A stretch of DNA of 64,000 nt from the NCBI GenBank assembly GCA_025093555.1, contig JAIWNF010000044.1, positions 372,001-436,000 of the forward strand, read 5' to 3'. Under the pieces are notes generated by a model. That model had not been told where the DNA came from. It made no database searches and saw only the letters and a program-made list of their open reading frames with translations. Source of the stretch: Circinella umbellata. Lineage: Eukaryota; Mucoromycota; Mucoromycetes; Mucorales; Lichtheimiaceae. Of this stretch, positions 10,330 through 22,932 are shown piece after piece. Made by a program: the position numbers and the translations under genes. Every line of letters begins with the position of its first letter. The first letter of the stretch is position 1.

Positions 10330-13300
10330 CATTGCAATGTCTGATTCAAAAACCAAATCCCAGAAGAGCTCAAGCAAATCTGGAAGGATCATAATGATGC
10401 TCGTAATGCCTGTTTTGAATGGGGTAAAAAGAAAGGAATCTCCATGTACACAGTCAGGATTACGCTTACCGGGAAGATAAGAAAGATGCAACTTGGTTGT
10501 AAACATTTTGGCCAGCCTGCCAACAAGAAAGTCTATCATGATAAAGAGGAGCACCAAAGGAGTCAGGACCCAAAATCATTTGTTGCCAATGGTAAAGGCG
10601 AGATAATCAATGCCACTGATTCAAAAATAACAACAAAGAACGTCAAACATTTTCCCAACGCAACGGATGTAAGTTCTTAATTGTTTTCCGTCCAGTACAT
10701 GCCCAAAGTCAACAACGGCACGTTGTATCATTTTATGGTGGAGAGCATAGCCACCAATTTGTACAAGAGTTACCAACATACTCGATGCTACGCAGACTAG
10801 ATGATGATGACGAAAAGATCGTTATTAATATGATTAGAGTCATGCTACAAATAATACTATTATATCATTCCTTGCCGCTAAAGAAAAAATTGTTAGTCCT
10901 AAAGATATTACAAATTTACGTCAGACAATATTCAACAACGATCCAGATCACACTATGTTTAAGTTGATCAGCAAACTTCAAGAGAAAGGGTACAAGGTCA
11001 AGTGGGAGTCAAAGCAAGAAGGAGACAAACGGTTTTTACTTTCGCTTTTTTTTTTGCTCATCAATCTGCTATAGATTTAGCACGCAAACTCTCCGAAGTT
11101 ATTGTAATGGATGCCACGTACAAAACAAATAGACATGGTCTACCTTTTGTCAACGTTCTAGGTACCGGGAATATCGGCTATCCAAGATTGAAAACATTTT
11201 GTATTCCTGGCGGATGGGTATCGCAAGAAACAAATGAAATTTATGAGTGGGTAGTTACTCATCTTCGGGATATAGTTTGGCCATCTCATCAGCCTATATC
11301 TCCTCAAACATTTGTTACTGATAATGAAAGTGCTTTGCTGCGAGCATTGGACATCGTCTTTCCTGATTCAAAAAAACTATTATGCAAAGTACACATGCGA
11401 CGCATTTTTCGAACAAAACTGCGAAAACTTTTTGATATCAAGGATGATTATGAAGATCTTAAAAAAGCTGTAAACTTTTTGATGACTGATCAGTATGTTG
11501 ATACACTTTCTGGAATGTCCGTTGTTCCAGACCATCTGCTTGAGAACAAAAGCAATTGACAAGTATAAGGAGATAGCAGAAAAGGCTAGAAAACCAGAAG
11601 ATGTTATCAAATATTTGGACGAGTGAGTAAAACTATGATGGTTTTCTGTTTTCTGAAAGGTATAACATTTTATGCTAAATTGCATATATATCTACTCTCA
11701 ATTAAACAAACTCAAAGTTCGTGAAAAATGGGTTAGAACGGTTATTGCTCATGTAAACCATTTTGGTAACAATAGCACAAATCGAGTTGAAGGCGCTCAT
11801 GCCATTTTAAAGAATTCAATTCAATCGTTAAGTGGCAGCTTATACTCTGTCTTTGAACAAATCGATGAGTATTATAGATCGAAAGTATGTAGAAATTATT
11901 GATTGTAAGAAATACATATCCGTTATTAATACAATATTTTTTATGTACAACAGAATTTAGCTGGGAAACGGCAACATGACAAAGAATCTCTTGATGTTGA
12001 CCCTCACCTTCCTCAAGATCACAAGGGACGATTAGCACAATTAGAGCGTAATATCTCAAAATTTGCTTTCTACTCTATCCGAAGTGAGTTTAAACATTGA
12101 AATGTTATAAAAACAGATATATGTAGATGTTCTATCAAAGCTCACTATAATATTCCATGTTGCCATACGTTACCAACTTCTGGTGAAATTCCTTTAAGTT
12201 TGGTACCTCGTCGTTGGCATCTTTATCCTGAAATAACTGCACCTGAAGGTAGTATAAATGAGGTTTTATTTTTAGCAGTAATATATATATATATTTATTT
12301 TTGGTGTTACTCTATAGAAAATATTACTCGAAATAATAATGGCACTATTGCAGTAACGAAACCGTATGTCTCTCCAAGTATTGAGGATGAGATTAATGAT
12401 GAACTCGCACGCATAACTGGTTTATTATACCAATATCCTGATCAACAGCAACAAACTACACTTTTACATTATTTACGAGGAATTAATAATAATCTTTTTA
12501 TGGATATTAAAGAACTGCAGGAGCCAAAAACTCTCCCAAAAAGAGGTAATGGCAAGAAAAGGGATTTGATTGAATTAGAACATCAAGAACTTGAAAGCAA
12601 GAAAAAAGCAAAAACTGCATTTGGTCGTGAAACAGCTGAAATTTGGTATGTATATTTATATAATTACAAATATAATAACACATATTTTATTACTTGATAT
12701 ATTAATCAAAATTATAGGGAAGGAAAACGTCATACTCTTGTAATACACAACCAACCGACCAGCAGCCTCCCACTCCATCTATTAAACTTCGTATCGTTCC
12801 CAATTTAAATTTGATAACTGATTTGATCCCTCCTTCTGCTGTTGACACGGTGCATAATCCAGCTGCTGATGGAAACTGTGGATTCCGAGCACTTGCTTTT
12901 GAATTATTTGGTTCAGAGGATAAATACATAAATGTTAAAGATACCATGCTCCTTCACTATTTAAAAAATATTGATGGTGATTACAAAAGATATGATCATG
13001 ATCGTGCTAGAGGAATTCTGAACCCGCGTGATAGCCAGTGGTTTTGTGCTCCTGAATGTACACACATTGCTGGTGATACATTCCAAACTCCCATTGCATT
13101 ATATAATGGTTTCCAATCCACTATATTTCTCTTCGTGTAAATCCACTTGATGCAAAACGAACCCATCCAATCATCCTACAACTTACCAATAACCACGTTA
13201 TTCTTATCAAGATGTTCTCCCAATGGCTCCTTCATGCGTAACTTGGGGAAATCTTCTAATCTGGTATGGTTCATAGAGAAGTATTGATTAATGCACCAGT

Positions 13301-13370
13301 TTTTTCAATGAACCGTTTGTAAATATCATTTCAGAAGAATCTTTTTGATTGGTTTCAGCATCCTTCATGA
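10330..13370 (+). pseudogene. Degraded MULE transposase with FAR1-like, SWIM and OTU domains
   Basis: Cut-and-paste transposase of the Mutator-like superfamily. Reading across frames, an N-terminal FAR1-like DNA-binding part (DHNDARNACFEWGKKKGISM, LGCKHFGQP; 10370-10530) is followed by a MULE DDE core. The triad is D in VIVMDATYKTN (about 11110), D in FVTDNESALLRAL (about 11320) and E in NSTNRVEGAHAILK (about 11790). LCKVHMRR lies between the second and third residues. A SWIM-type C-x-H region (CSIKAHYNIPCCHTL, about 12130-12170) and an acidic/lysine linker lead to an OTU-type cysteine-protease start (AADGNCGFRALAFELFG, about 12860-12915). Its histidine region is near 13190 and the end is KNLFDWFQHPS. 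Introns are inferred at about 11621-11710, 11885-11953, 12083-12129 and 12645-12718. Frameshifts near 10350, 10840, 11050, 11540 and 13100 and several stops indicate an inactive copy. No terminal inverted repeats were identified. Confidence 0.85.
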
Positions 13371-13398
13371 ATCCGTTGTACCTCTCGAAACTGAACAA

Positions 13399-15227
13399 CT
13401 AATATGTATATATGGTGGAAAAATCCTCGATCGTTTCGCGCAAATGAAGATGAAGATGCATATTTGGTGATATGCACGTTGTCACAACAATAAGTAACCC
13501 ATACAATAATATCCTTTTCACGTACATGTTTAACAACATTCGGATCGCTCTATAATGAAACGTTCTAGGTTGATAATCACATATTTCCTTGTTCAACTGA
13601 GAAATGATCAAGTCAGGATTATAGTACGGTTGTTCCAACGGCTATTCAAAACGGAAATATAAAAAAAAACATTAGACCTAGGATCTTGCTTCTGGTATCA
13701 ATTAGCCATAATTGACTCCACTTACTTTGAGAATATTGGTAATAGATGCCATGAATGATGGGTCAAACGTATTGAACATAGAGCAATAGTTCTCTAATAC
13801 ATATATGTGTGTTTCGTGAAGTAATCGTTCGCCGATAATATCCTTTTAAATACCAGAGAATTGATTTTCTTTGAGTAAGAGAACGTGGTTCAAGCACCTA
13901 TACATACACGCATTGAATTAGTAGACATAAAAAAACACCTTTAAATACCCCCAGTATATAAATATATACACAATACTTACGCAAGTTCATCAACATGAGA
14001 ATCATATAAAAACTTCATCCTTGTAGCAAGGTTCTTCACATGGCATTTGTATGCATAAAATTTTATAGCAATATCATCATTCGTTCTTGGGGGCGCTCCA
14101 ATGTTGAGTTCACCTGCTACCAGTCGGACAACATTTGGCTCAGGCAATGTTTGACAGGACTAGATAGATGGTAATACGTTTTAGCACAATATAATAAAAG
14201 TGGATGATTAAACAACAAAAATAAAAAAAGCAAAAAAAAAGTTACCTCTTCTTCATTAACCAATTTATCTACCTGCTTCTCCTATTAAAAATAAGACAGT
14301 TAAAAGGCTAAATCCCATCTTTTTGGACATCAATTTTTTTTCTATGTTTTGATATACCTTATCCTTGTCTAAAAAAATTCGCTGGCTGAATCATCAATCA
14401 TTTGTCTTTTTCCTCGCTCTTCGTTTTCATGCCCTTTACAATATTAACCATTGTCAATGCCATTATTTCGAAGTTTTTTTTTAATAATTATTTGGTATAT
14501 TCAATTCATTGTTATTCGAGTCGCATACCTTCTTCTACTAGACGCTTTCTTCCTGCTTCTGAAGCGGGTGGTCCTGCAGAGGCGGATGGTTCCGAAGAAG
14601 TGAGTGGTTCCGAAGGAGTGGATGATTCTGACCATGAAATCAGTTTAGCTGGAGAAATGGTTGAACCACTGGTAGAGCATAGCATTTAGCTGCTATGTCT
14701 GGTGCATTCATAACGATCCTTGCAGGGGTAGATGATCCCGAAGAAGTTGTCGATGTTGTTGTTGGTTTTATACTGGATGTTTTCGCAACACCAACGAATC
14801 CATTATTGTATGGTGCATAGAATACAACTTTAGCGTTATCACACGATTTATTACCAGTGTTGCTGCTGGTTTCTGCATCATTAATCTACTTTTATTAATT
14901 AAAAAAGAAGAAGCCTGTTATGTATCTGAAAAAAAAATTGTTCAACACAAAACTAAAAATGAAGATTACCTCTTTATCAACTTCTCTCTTCCTGTGATTG
15001 ATGTAGTTGACAATTTCACGTGGAAGATCGACTGATTCTAACCAATCCAGATCGTGATAATATTTGAAAAGAATTGTTTTCTTGTTTTCGGTTGGCGGAA
15101 ATTGTTTCCCGTACTCCTTCAGATTCCAATCGGATACCAGGCGCTTGGAAAAGAATTTTCGCGTGCCTTCAGCTTCGAATTGAAACATGACGTTCTCGAA
15201 ATGTTTGGGAACACCAATGGGCTTCAT
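13399..15227 (-). CDS. Unrecognised multi-exon gene
   Basis: Exon-like blocks in order on the minus strand are as follows. The first is about 14970-15227 (start Met, PKHFENVMFQFEAEGTRKFF, YYHDLDWLESVDLPREIVNY). Next is 14560-14887, rich in Ser/Thr/Pro. A block at 13980-14160 reads LPEPNVVRLVAGELNIGAPP and CHVKNLATRMKFLYDSHVDE. A block at 13730-13850 reads LLHETHIYVLENYCSMFNTF and DPSFMASITNIL, and a last block at 13399-13638 begins EQPYYNPDLIISQLNKEICD. Plausible GTAAGT donors flank the blocks at about 13725 and 13976. The serine-rich block changes frame near 14690, so there may be a missed intron or a frameshift. I recognise no domain. It lies between a MULE relic and a TIR element, so it may itself be element-borne. 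Confidence 0.45.
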
Positions 15228-15365
15228 ATTTTGTTTTGAAAGAGAAAGAAAAGGTATACAAAGCGGTGTATGAACAACTTGGGAGATTTATGTGATTAAA
15301 AGAAAGTTAGGTGTGAAGCATTTATAAAAGACAAGGTGTATGAATTTCTGAACACAGGAGCTGTA

Positions 15366-16185
15366 TAAGGTGCATTCTGACTTAAACCGTCAAAATATGG
15401 GGTGGAATAAGAATTGACAAAAAATTGTCATAAATGCAGCTATGAACTTTTTGAGCCGTAATATATGTTAACTTGGGTATTCTGAAGAGATGTTACGGAA
15501 CAGTTTTTAGAGAAGATTATTTCCCTTTGAGATTTGTCGCTTCAAAGTTTTGTCAAAATATGGTATTTTACTAAGTAATGCCAATATTTCGAGAAAGAGA
15601 TAAGCAGTGTGTAACCTATAAAAGTGGATGGTTTATAGTTACACAAGGTTCGTACTCTAGATTATATGTAGCTCCTATCTATTTTTCTTCACTCAATAAA
15701 AACAAATAGATATAAGAACAACAATAAAACTCGAAAAATAGTTGTTTTCAAATATCCATTGCATGTAAATACTATCATCTATACCGAAAAAGATTCCAAT
15801 CATTTCCAGGCTCTTGTTGAATAGCAACCAAGTAAAGTTATAACCCCATCCACCATTTTTAATAAAAAGAAATAGAACCAAGTTCTGACAGAAAATATTG
15901 GGGAAATATTAGAAATATCAAATGGTACTATGAAACCAAGCAACAGGAAAAAGGAAAAAGAGTAGGGAAATTACTGCATATTTCTCAACATTATACACAA
16001 ATGCACTATCATCTCTTTTTATCCTATTTTTTATAAAATATATAATAAATTTCTATAGTATTTCACAGACTTATCTATGGCCAGCAGAATTTTGATAGTC
16101 TCATTGGTGGCAGTATGATTACCCGTCGGGTGTTTAAAATATCTCAATTTTCGAAAAATGACGGTTTAAGTCAGGATGCACCTTA
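15366..16185. mobile_element. 820-bp non-autonomous element with terminal inverted repeats
   Basis: The left end TAAGGTGCATTCTGACTTAA (15366) and right end, read on the minus strand, TAAGGTGCATCCTGACTTAA (16185) match for about 26 bp with one or two differences and continue into AACCGTCA. TGTA flanks both sides (15362-15365 and 16186-16189), a candidate target duplication, and a TA duplication cannot be excluded. The inside has no long open frame. A Tc1/mariner-type MITE is the most likely class. Confidence 0.7.
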
Positions 16186-19100
16186 TGTATCAAAAGTATA
16201 TAATTCTTTATTTTTATTATAGCACTAAATGGCCTGTGTCCTATAGGCAAATTGGCCGACTACTTGCGGTACTTTGATTAAGATTACAAGAGAAAGGATA
16301 CAAGACAAAATGAAAAATATTAAGCTAGATATTTGCTGGTAAGTATTTATCAAATAAACGCCCTTGTGGCAACCATAGAAGTAGTAACGTACCCAAAAAA
16401 CTATCCAAAACTACCCAAAAGTGCCTGAAGAAAGGTATCTTTTTATTTTCTTTTCATATTTTTGTTTATTTTTGGGTACTACGATATACTTCATTCACAA
16501 CTTAATAATATCCCATACTCTAGTCAATATTATCAGCTACGTATCAGACAAGTTGAGAAAGGGAGGAGAGAATCTCTGTAAATGTTTATGGATCACTTTC
16601 TTTTTACTCTTTGACGCATCGAATGAAAGATATTACTCTTACAAATGTAAAGCTATATTGCTTTGTTTCAATGTATAGAAAAAGAATTCAGTAGTGTTGG
16701 TGTATAATATAATCTTTTTTGTTGTTCTTGTTGAAGCTTACGTATATAAAATCTGTTATTAGATTGTCTTACTTAACGCCAGTATTGGAAAAGATGAATT
16801 CTTTCTACTTTCAACAATTTAAATGGTAACTATTATATTTTCTCCTGCCCTTGTCATTGTGTATAATATACCATTGTGTAGCTTAACTCAGCCAATATTA
16901 TGGCGCACTGATGATTTCATTGTAATAACAACATTCCATGGAATTGGTTTTATGTAGAGCTGAAAATGTCAGATTCGAGTTGGTTGAGCTTTATACAAGC
17001 AAAGCAAGTAATAATATTAAATCTTTCAAAGCCTTGATGAACAATGCATAAACAAGCACGATGGTTCAACGGCAGTTTAAATAAAGATAAAGGAAAAGCA
17101 TGGCGATGGATGACACAAATACAAATTATCCACACACTGTTTATTATTATATAGCAAAAAGTTTCTTGCCTTTGTTTAGCAATATAGCGCAATAATAAAA
17201 CAGTATATTAATCTACTGCTAATTTACCTAAATCCACTTTATGCAACTATTTAATATTATTATTATTATTGAATGAATAAATATAGATGATTTCTCTATC
17301 ATTGCGGTAAATTTTAATCCAGTCAAGTTTTTCAAGGGGTATGCTGTAATACGTTTCGCTGTAATCCATAGTGATAACTAAAGCGTAATACTGAATTGTG
17401 AACGAAAATAACCACGAATGAATAATTGAAAATGAACCAACAAGCTAAGGTCAGAGCCTTAATCGCGAAGATTCTTTGTGTGATAAAAATCCTCACATTT
17501 GAAATACCTTACAATTCATGACAAAGTAAACACTGACAGCATCTTGTAGTATATGATGCAAAGCAACAGAATGAGGACAAAGCAACAATTACGATTTCTT
17601 GATATCAAATTGCAAGTTGTTCTCCTGTATATTATGTGTCCTCGTCTCAAAAAACATAACAATTTTTTGTCCTGTAGAAGATCTTTATCCTCGCTTCCAC
17701 AGTTATTTAAAATCATTGCATTTCCATCTCACAATCAACAAGCATCGTTCACAAACACCTGAGGCATATATGCTCCATTTGGCGATGCTTGGTTTTCGAA
17801 CTTATTTGAAAATACTTATTGCTTCGATTTTGTCATTTTGAAAGACTGGATAGTTCATGAAAAGAAACTCTTTTTTATTGCGAAGATATCCAAGGACTAA
17901 ATGCCAAAGTAAAATTCATTTAATGCCAAAAAAAAAAACTCTGTCTGTGCCACAGAGTAATTCATGCAATACCAAATTGAATTCTGATCACTCCAAAATG
18001 AAAGAAACTAAGTGCCAAGTAAAAAACATTGTCAGCCATTCTAATTATCATCATGCGCCAAGTTCAAATCCTCCCAGTCGCCAGATGGAAATTAGTGGCA
18101 CGCCAGGTTGAAAAGCAAGGCACGCCAATTATTAGTGAAAATCCTGTATAATTCTCTCTTTTACTTATCTCTTATATATTCAAAACTTCTAGATAATCCT
18201 TTTAGCTCTTTTTTACTTAGTACCATTTTTTCCCCGATTCCCTTGGTGACACAGACGTAAAAAAAAAGAAGAATATTCAAAGATACACTAAGATTCCGGC
18301 TCTTCGGTTGGGTTTGTGTTGGGGGAGTAGAGAGAGATAAGGTCTGGATACATTTCATATGCATCTACATGAGTAAAAAGGTTAAAAAAAAGCCGACACA
18401 TCGTTTTTCCATTTCATGCAACAAGTCGTAATATCTAAAAATAAAAAATCTTGTTTTTACACGTTTGCTGATATTTTTATTGTTATTAATTAATTAATAA
18501 AATAAATGTATATATACACCTTTAGTGCGGAGAACTCTTCTTTTTTTTTTTTACCTCTTTAAAATAGGGGCAAAAAAAATGGTATCTATTTAAATTATAC
18601 AATATAGTATGATATCATTCAATTCATCTAAGTTATTATTTGAGTTTTAAACAATAAGAGAAATAACAAGGAGGAATCTGGTTTTTGCATGTGCATAATT
18701 TTATTGGTTAATATATAACTAACTTAAAAGTATCGACAAAAGAACCAATGTTATGAATCTTAAAAACTGAGTTATTATCATACAATGAGTAGTGTTTATT
18801 AAGTTAAAAAAAAAAAGGTAAGTTAAAAAGAGAGGAGATAAGACTAGAAATGGTAATAAACAATAAGTAAAAATAAAAATATAATATATCCAATATCGAA
18901 AAGGGACGGCTAAACTTTTGAATTACTTGTATAAAACGAATTGAGTTTAGTTAAAGAGACCCGAGGTATTTTCTATTAATAATTGTCCATGGTTTATTTA
19001 CTGTGTGTATTTAAACTATCTTCTTACAACATTGTGTAGAAAGAAGATGTCTTCATAGCAACTAATTGAGAGATAAGTCAGGCGGGAGTTGTCTAAATAG

Positions 19101-20561
19101 TAAATAAAGTATACTGAGCCTCGTATATTTGTATATGTCATTCCCCCCTTCCTTGTCATTTTTAGGTCAATTGGAATGATCATTATTTATAACACTAATT
19201 CAAAAATAACTATATACTAATGATACGATTTCTTTATAGAATTTGAAGTTTATTATATATGTGTGTGTTTTCACACACACACATATCTATATATATATAT
19301 ATATATACAGAAATGTTTTTAGTTCTGCATTTACCCATTGAACGGTCACTTCGTTAACATTTCGTAACTTTATATATAGTTTTAAAAATAAATCTTATAT
19401 ATTCTCAGCTTTGCATTATTATTACTTTTTACTTACTCCGCCCTTTTTGATTATTATTTCCTATTATTAAAAGAAAAAAAAAAGATCAGATTAAAACAAT
19501 TATGTTTAAAATAATGAATTGGGGGGAGGGAGGGAGGAGAGAGAGAATGTTCTTTTTTTTTGAAATCCCGAAAGTGAAGAGAGTACAGCAAGAGTACAAA
19601 AAAAAAAAAAAAAACCCAGTAATCTGGTATTTGAAGTGGAATAAAAAGCTTTTTTTTTTTTTTGCTCCTTCTTCTTCCTATTATGGTCAGACATGTTATG
19701 ATTTTATGGGGTTACAAGAGATCTTTGGACGTGATACAAAAAGAATAAACTGTCTTGTTTTTTTTTTCCACGTTTCAAAAAAAGTATGTAATGTTATGTA
19801 TGTGCGTGTATTTATGTGTTTGTGTTTTATGTATTATGTGCGTGTGTACGAGTGTGTGTACGTGTGTGTGTGTCTGTTTGTGTGTGTGTGTGTGTTTTAT
19901 AACCCTTTTTGACAGCTGAAAGTTTTTCATTGACATTTAAAGTAAACTTTTTTCTTTAACCCCGCACCTTTATTTTTTAATCTTTTTTCTTGTCCATTCA
20001 TTATGTGTGTATGTGTACTTTTTTTTACCATTATTATTTAATTAATCATGCTTACAACAGTATATAATCTTAGGAGAACAAACGTAAAAAGAGAGAGAAA
20101 GGGAGAATGGATGACGGCGGGATAGAAAAAAAAATTATTTAGCATATATATATATATATATATATGCAGTTTTAAATTATAAATCTTTCGTGTCTAAAAT
20201 GCCGTGTGTAATATTCGTGTGTGAAAACGTGTGAAACCTTACCTAACATTAATAAACAGAGTTATAAGAAAAAAGGAAAAGAGGGGTTTAGATCGAACGA
20301 CACAAAAAAAAAAAGGTTTGTAGTATATATGTCTAACCATAATATATATATATATACTTATAAATATTTGTCGGTACCTTCTTCTTTTACCTTTCTTTCT
20401 TCTATCTTACTCTTTTTTTTTTTATTAATTTCTGATTTTATTTTTTTCTTCATTACAGAACAGACAACATTAACCAACAAACCCCAATTTATTTATACTT
20501 TAAAAAAGAAACCAACCAACCAATCAATTCAATATAATTTATCATCCATTCTTTTTACATT
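16186..20561. other. Long intergenic region, no gene supported
   Basis: 4.4 kb of AT-rich sequence. Open frames at 16421, 17553, 17857 and 19502 are short, low-complexity and not flanked by convincing splice sites. Visible pieces are a motif block at 18235-18330 sharing CCCTTGGTGACACAGA with 8925, a (TG)n-(CA)n-(TA)n hairpin at 19254-19307, and GT-rich DNA at 19795-19895. A (TA)n run lies at 20143-20165. The last few hundred bases presumably hold the methyltransferase promoter and 5' leader, and TACAG at about 20455-20459 could be a leader-intron acceptor. Confidence 0.5.
19254..19307. repeat. Hairpin-forming TG/CA/TA microsatellite
   Basis: ATATATGTGTGTG is followed after a six-base loop by CACACACACACATAT and then a (TA)n run, so the two arms are complementary and can fold back. 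It is simple-sequence DNA with no evidence of function. Confidence 0.8.
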
Positions 20562-22348
20562 ATGGGTAATAAAGTTTCAACAGCATCACGTAAACATCGA
20601 TTATTAGCACCGTTACGTTCAAGTTCAAGTTTAACTACAAGACGAAAAAAGAAGAATAAACAATCACCTTCACCTTCTTCAACAGCTTATTCTACTACAA
20701 CAACAGCTTCTTCTATTAGTTCAAATCCTTCAATATCAGATAGTGTTGTTAGACAAGGAAGAGCTTTTCATAATATCAGTGATTCAATTTATTGGCTTCC
20801 TCATGATGATGAAGAAATTGATCGTTTAGTCGGAGTACGTGTTTCTATAACTACTTCTTTCTTAAAAAAAAAGAGGAGAGGATAAATGGAAAAAATGAAC
20901 AATTTTCTAATTGTTATTCTTTTTTTTTAATATTATCACATAAAATAGCAACATTTTGCACTCAAAGCCTTGTTCGAAGGGTAAGTTTAAAAATAAATTT
21001 TAAATCCAGATTTTTTTTTTTAATGAAACATGAATTCCCTCCCCTCCACGGTTTCTATGGTAATTAATTAGAATATGGTATATTGTTACTATAGTAATGT
21101 TGCCAAGGAAGTTTTACCAACTCTTGAAAAAGGTGCTAAAATATTAGGTAAAAGCTTTAAAGAATAAATGATTTTTTTTTTGTTTTTGAATAGAAAAAAA
21201 AAGAGAAATAAGTAGTAAAATGATCACACGAAGCAGAAAAAAAAAACCCCTGACATTTCTTTTTCCTTTTTTAAAATTATAGATGTGGGATGTGGTCCCG
21301 GAACATGGATAATGGTAAAAAGCGATAAAAAAAATAACTTGCATTGTTTTATGTTGCGCACGGTTCCTTATAAAAAATTAAATTATTTTTTATTAATTAG
21401 GATTTAGCAACTGAGTTCCCCGGTTGTGAATTTTATGGTATCGACTTTAGTGATATGTTTCCAAGTGATATCAGACCCCCTAATGTTCAATTTTTACACG
21501 CAAACGTCCTGGAACGTTTACCATTTGAAGATAATACTTTTGATTTTGTTAATATGCGATTTTTTATGTTGGCTTTACGTCATGAAGAATGGTTAATAGC
21601 TTTAAAAGAAATTCATCGTGTTTTAAAACCAGGTGGATTTTTCCAATCACTTGAATCTGGAATGATGGTTCGTTTATTTTTTTTTTATATATAGCAACTC
21701 AAAACCCTAAAAAGAATAAGAAAAAAAAAGGGGGGGGGGAGAGAAAGGATTTGGAAATATAAACTAAACTATTCTTATACTTATTTTTTATGCAACTAAA
21801 TAGGATCGCGGGAATGATTTTTGTCTTTGGGTTGGCGGTATTTGTAAGTTTTTTGCTCTATATATAAATATACAATTGGGTCTGCCTTCAAAAATCATAT
21901 ATTCAAAATGAAAGTGTTTAACAATTTATTATGATTATATAGTTATGAATGTAATGCGGGAACGTGGACAGGAGCCATACATTGCATTCAAATTAAAAGA
22001 ACTTATGGAACAAGTCAATATTGATTTTATTAAAAGTGATCAAAGAGATACATATCTGAGTAAGTATAATAGTGTTTCCATTCTATAATTGAGTTATAAA
22101 AGTGAGGTTTCTTTTTTTCTTCTAAACTAATCTCATTGTTTTTATTAGGTAAAACGGATCAATTAAGTCGAGAATTTCTTTGGGATATCGTTAATATTGT
22201 AAGGTCAGCACAACCTTTCTTAACAGGACCATTAGGAATAACTCCAGATAAATTCCCACAGTTTCTTAAACGATTTGAACATGAATGTAAACAACCACCA
22301 GGAGCCCAATGGTTAATAGCCATTAATTTGGGACAAAAACCATTCTAA
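20562..22348 (+). CDS. Class I SAM-dependent methyltransferase with N-myristoylation signal
   Basis: Predicted S-adenosylmethionine-dependent methyltransferase of unknown substrate. Exons 20562-20834, 20949-20980, 21095-21147, 21283-21314, 21401-21667, 21804-21843, 21943-22059 and 22149-22348 sum to 337 residues. The Rossmann motifs are motif I ILDVGCGPGTWIMDLA, an acidic GCEFYGIDFSDMFP after strand 2, a motif II/III region HANVLERLPFEDNTFDFV, and EIHRVLKPGGFFQSLES. The N-terminus MGNKVS fits the M-G-x-x-x-S/T myristoylation consensus. A basic, Ser/Thr-rich stretch (TTRRKKKNKQS) follows, a combination often used for membrane attachment. Large families of such methyltransferases occur in Mucoromycota and Basidiomycota. 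LaeA-like regulators are a distant alternative. The substrate cannot be inferred. Confidence 0.85.
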
Positions 22349-22932
22349 TTTCTTTTTACGTATATACTTTTTTTTTCTTTAAATAACATCATCGACATAT
22401 AATTTATATAATAATCTTTTCATAACAAATACACACACACACACTATCATATCCCCTTTTTTATATGTATATATATATAAACACACATATACACACGCGC
22501 GGAAATAACATTAAAAAAAAGTCCTATATACATAATGCCTTTTTCCTCCCTCCCCGCCCCCCACCGAAATAATGACAACAAACCTTTACAGTTGGCAAAA
22601 ACAATCTTCAAAAAAAAAACCTAAACCTTTTTCTTTCCACACTCTTTTCTAACTTATTTTCCAAGATTTTTTTTTTTACCTTTTAATCTCTACTAATACT
22701 AATAATAATAATCATATTAATCATATTAAGAAACCATGAAACATAATAAATTGAATCTCTTTTTTAATGCCGCGACTGAAATTAAAAAAAAAAAAATAGC
22801 CTCCTCAGCTTCCCTTCTGCGTGTGCGTGTCTAACGTTTTGAAAAGAAACCCTTTTCGCGTGTGTTTTTATTTTTTGCTGCGCCCTATAATTCTTTTTTT
22901 TTCTAAAGTTCATTTTCTTTATATAAAAAAAA
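22349..22932. other. Intergenic between methyltransferase and CSN3
   Basis: 584 bp with CA/TA simple repeats (22430-22500) and T-rich runs just before the next start codon (22885-22920). It presumably holds the terminator of the upstream gene and the promoter of CSN3. No discrete site is recognised. Confidence 0.5.

Noticed and set aside
19502..19912. 136-codon plus-strand frame
   Set aside because: Made of poly-A/poly-T and GT-repeat translation; no splice or domain support.
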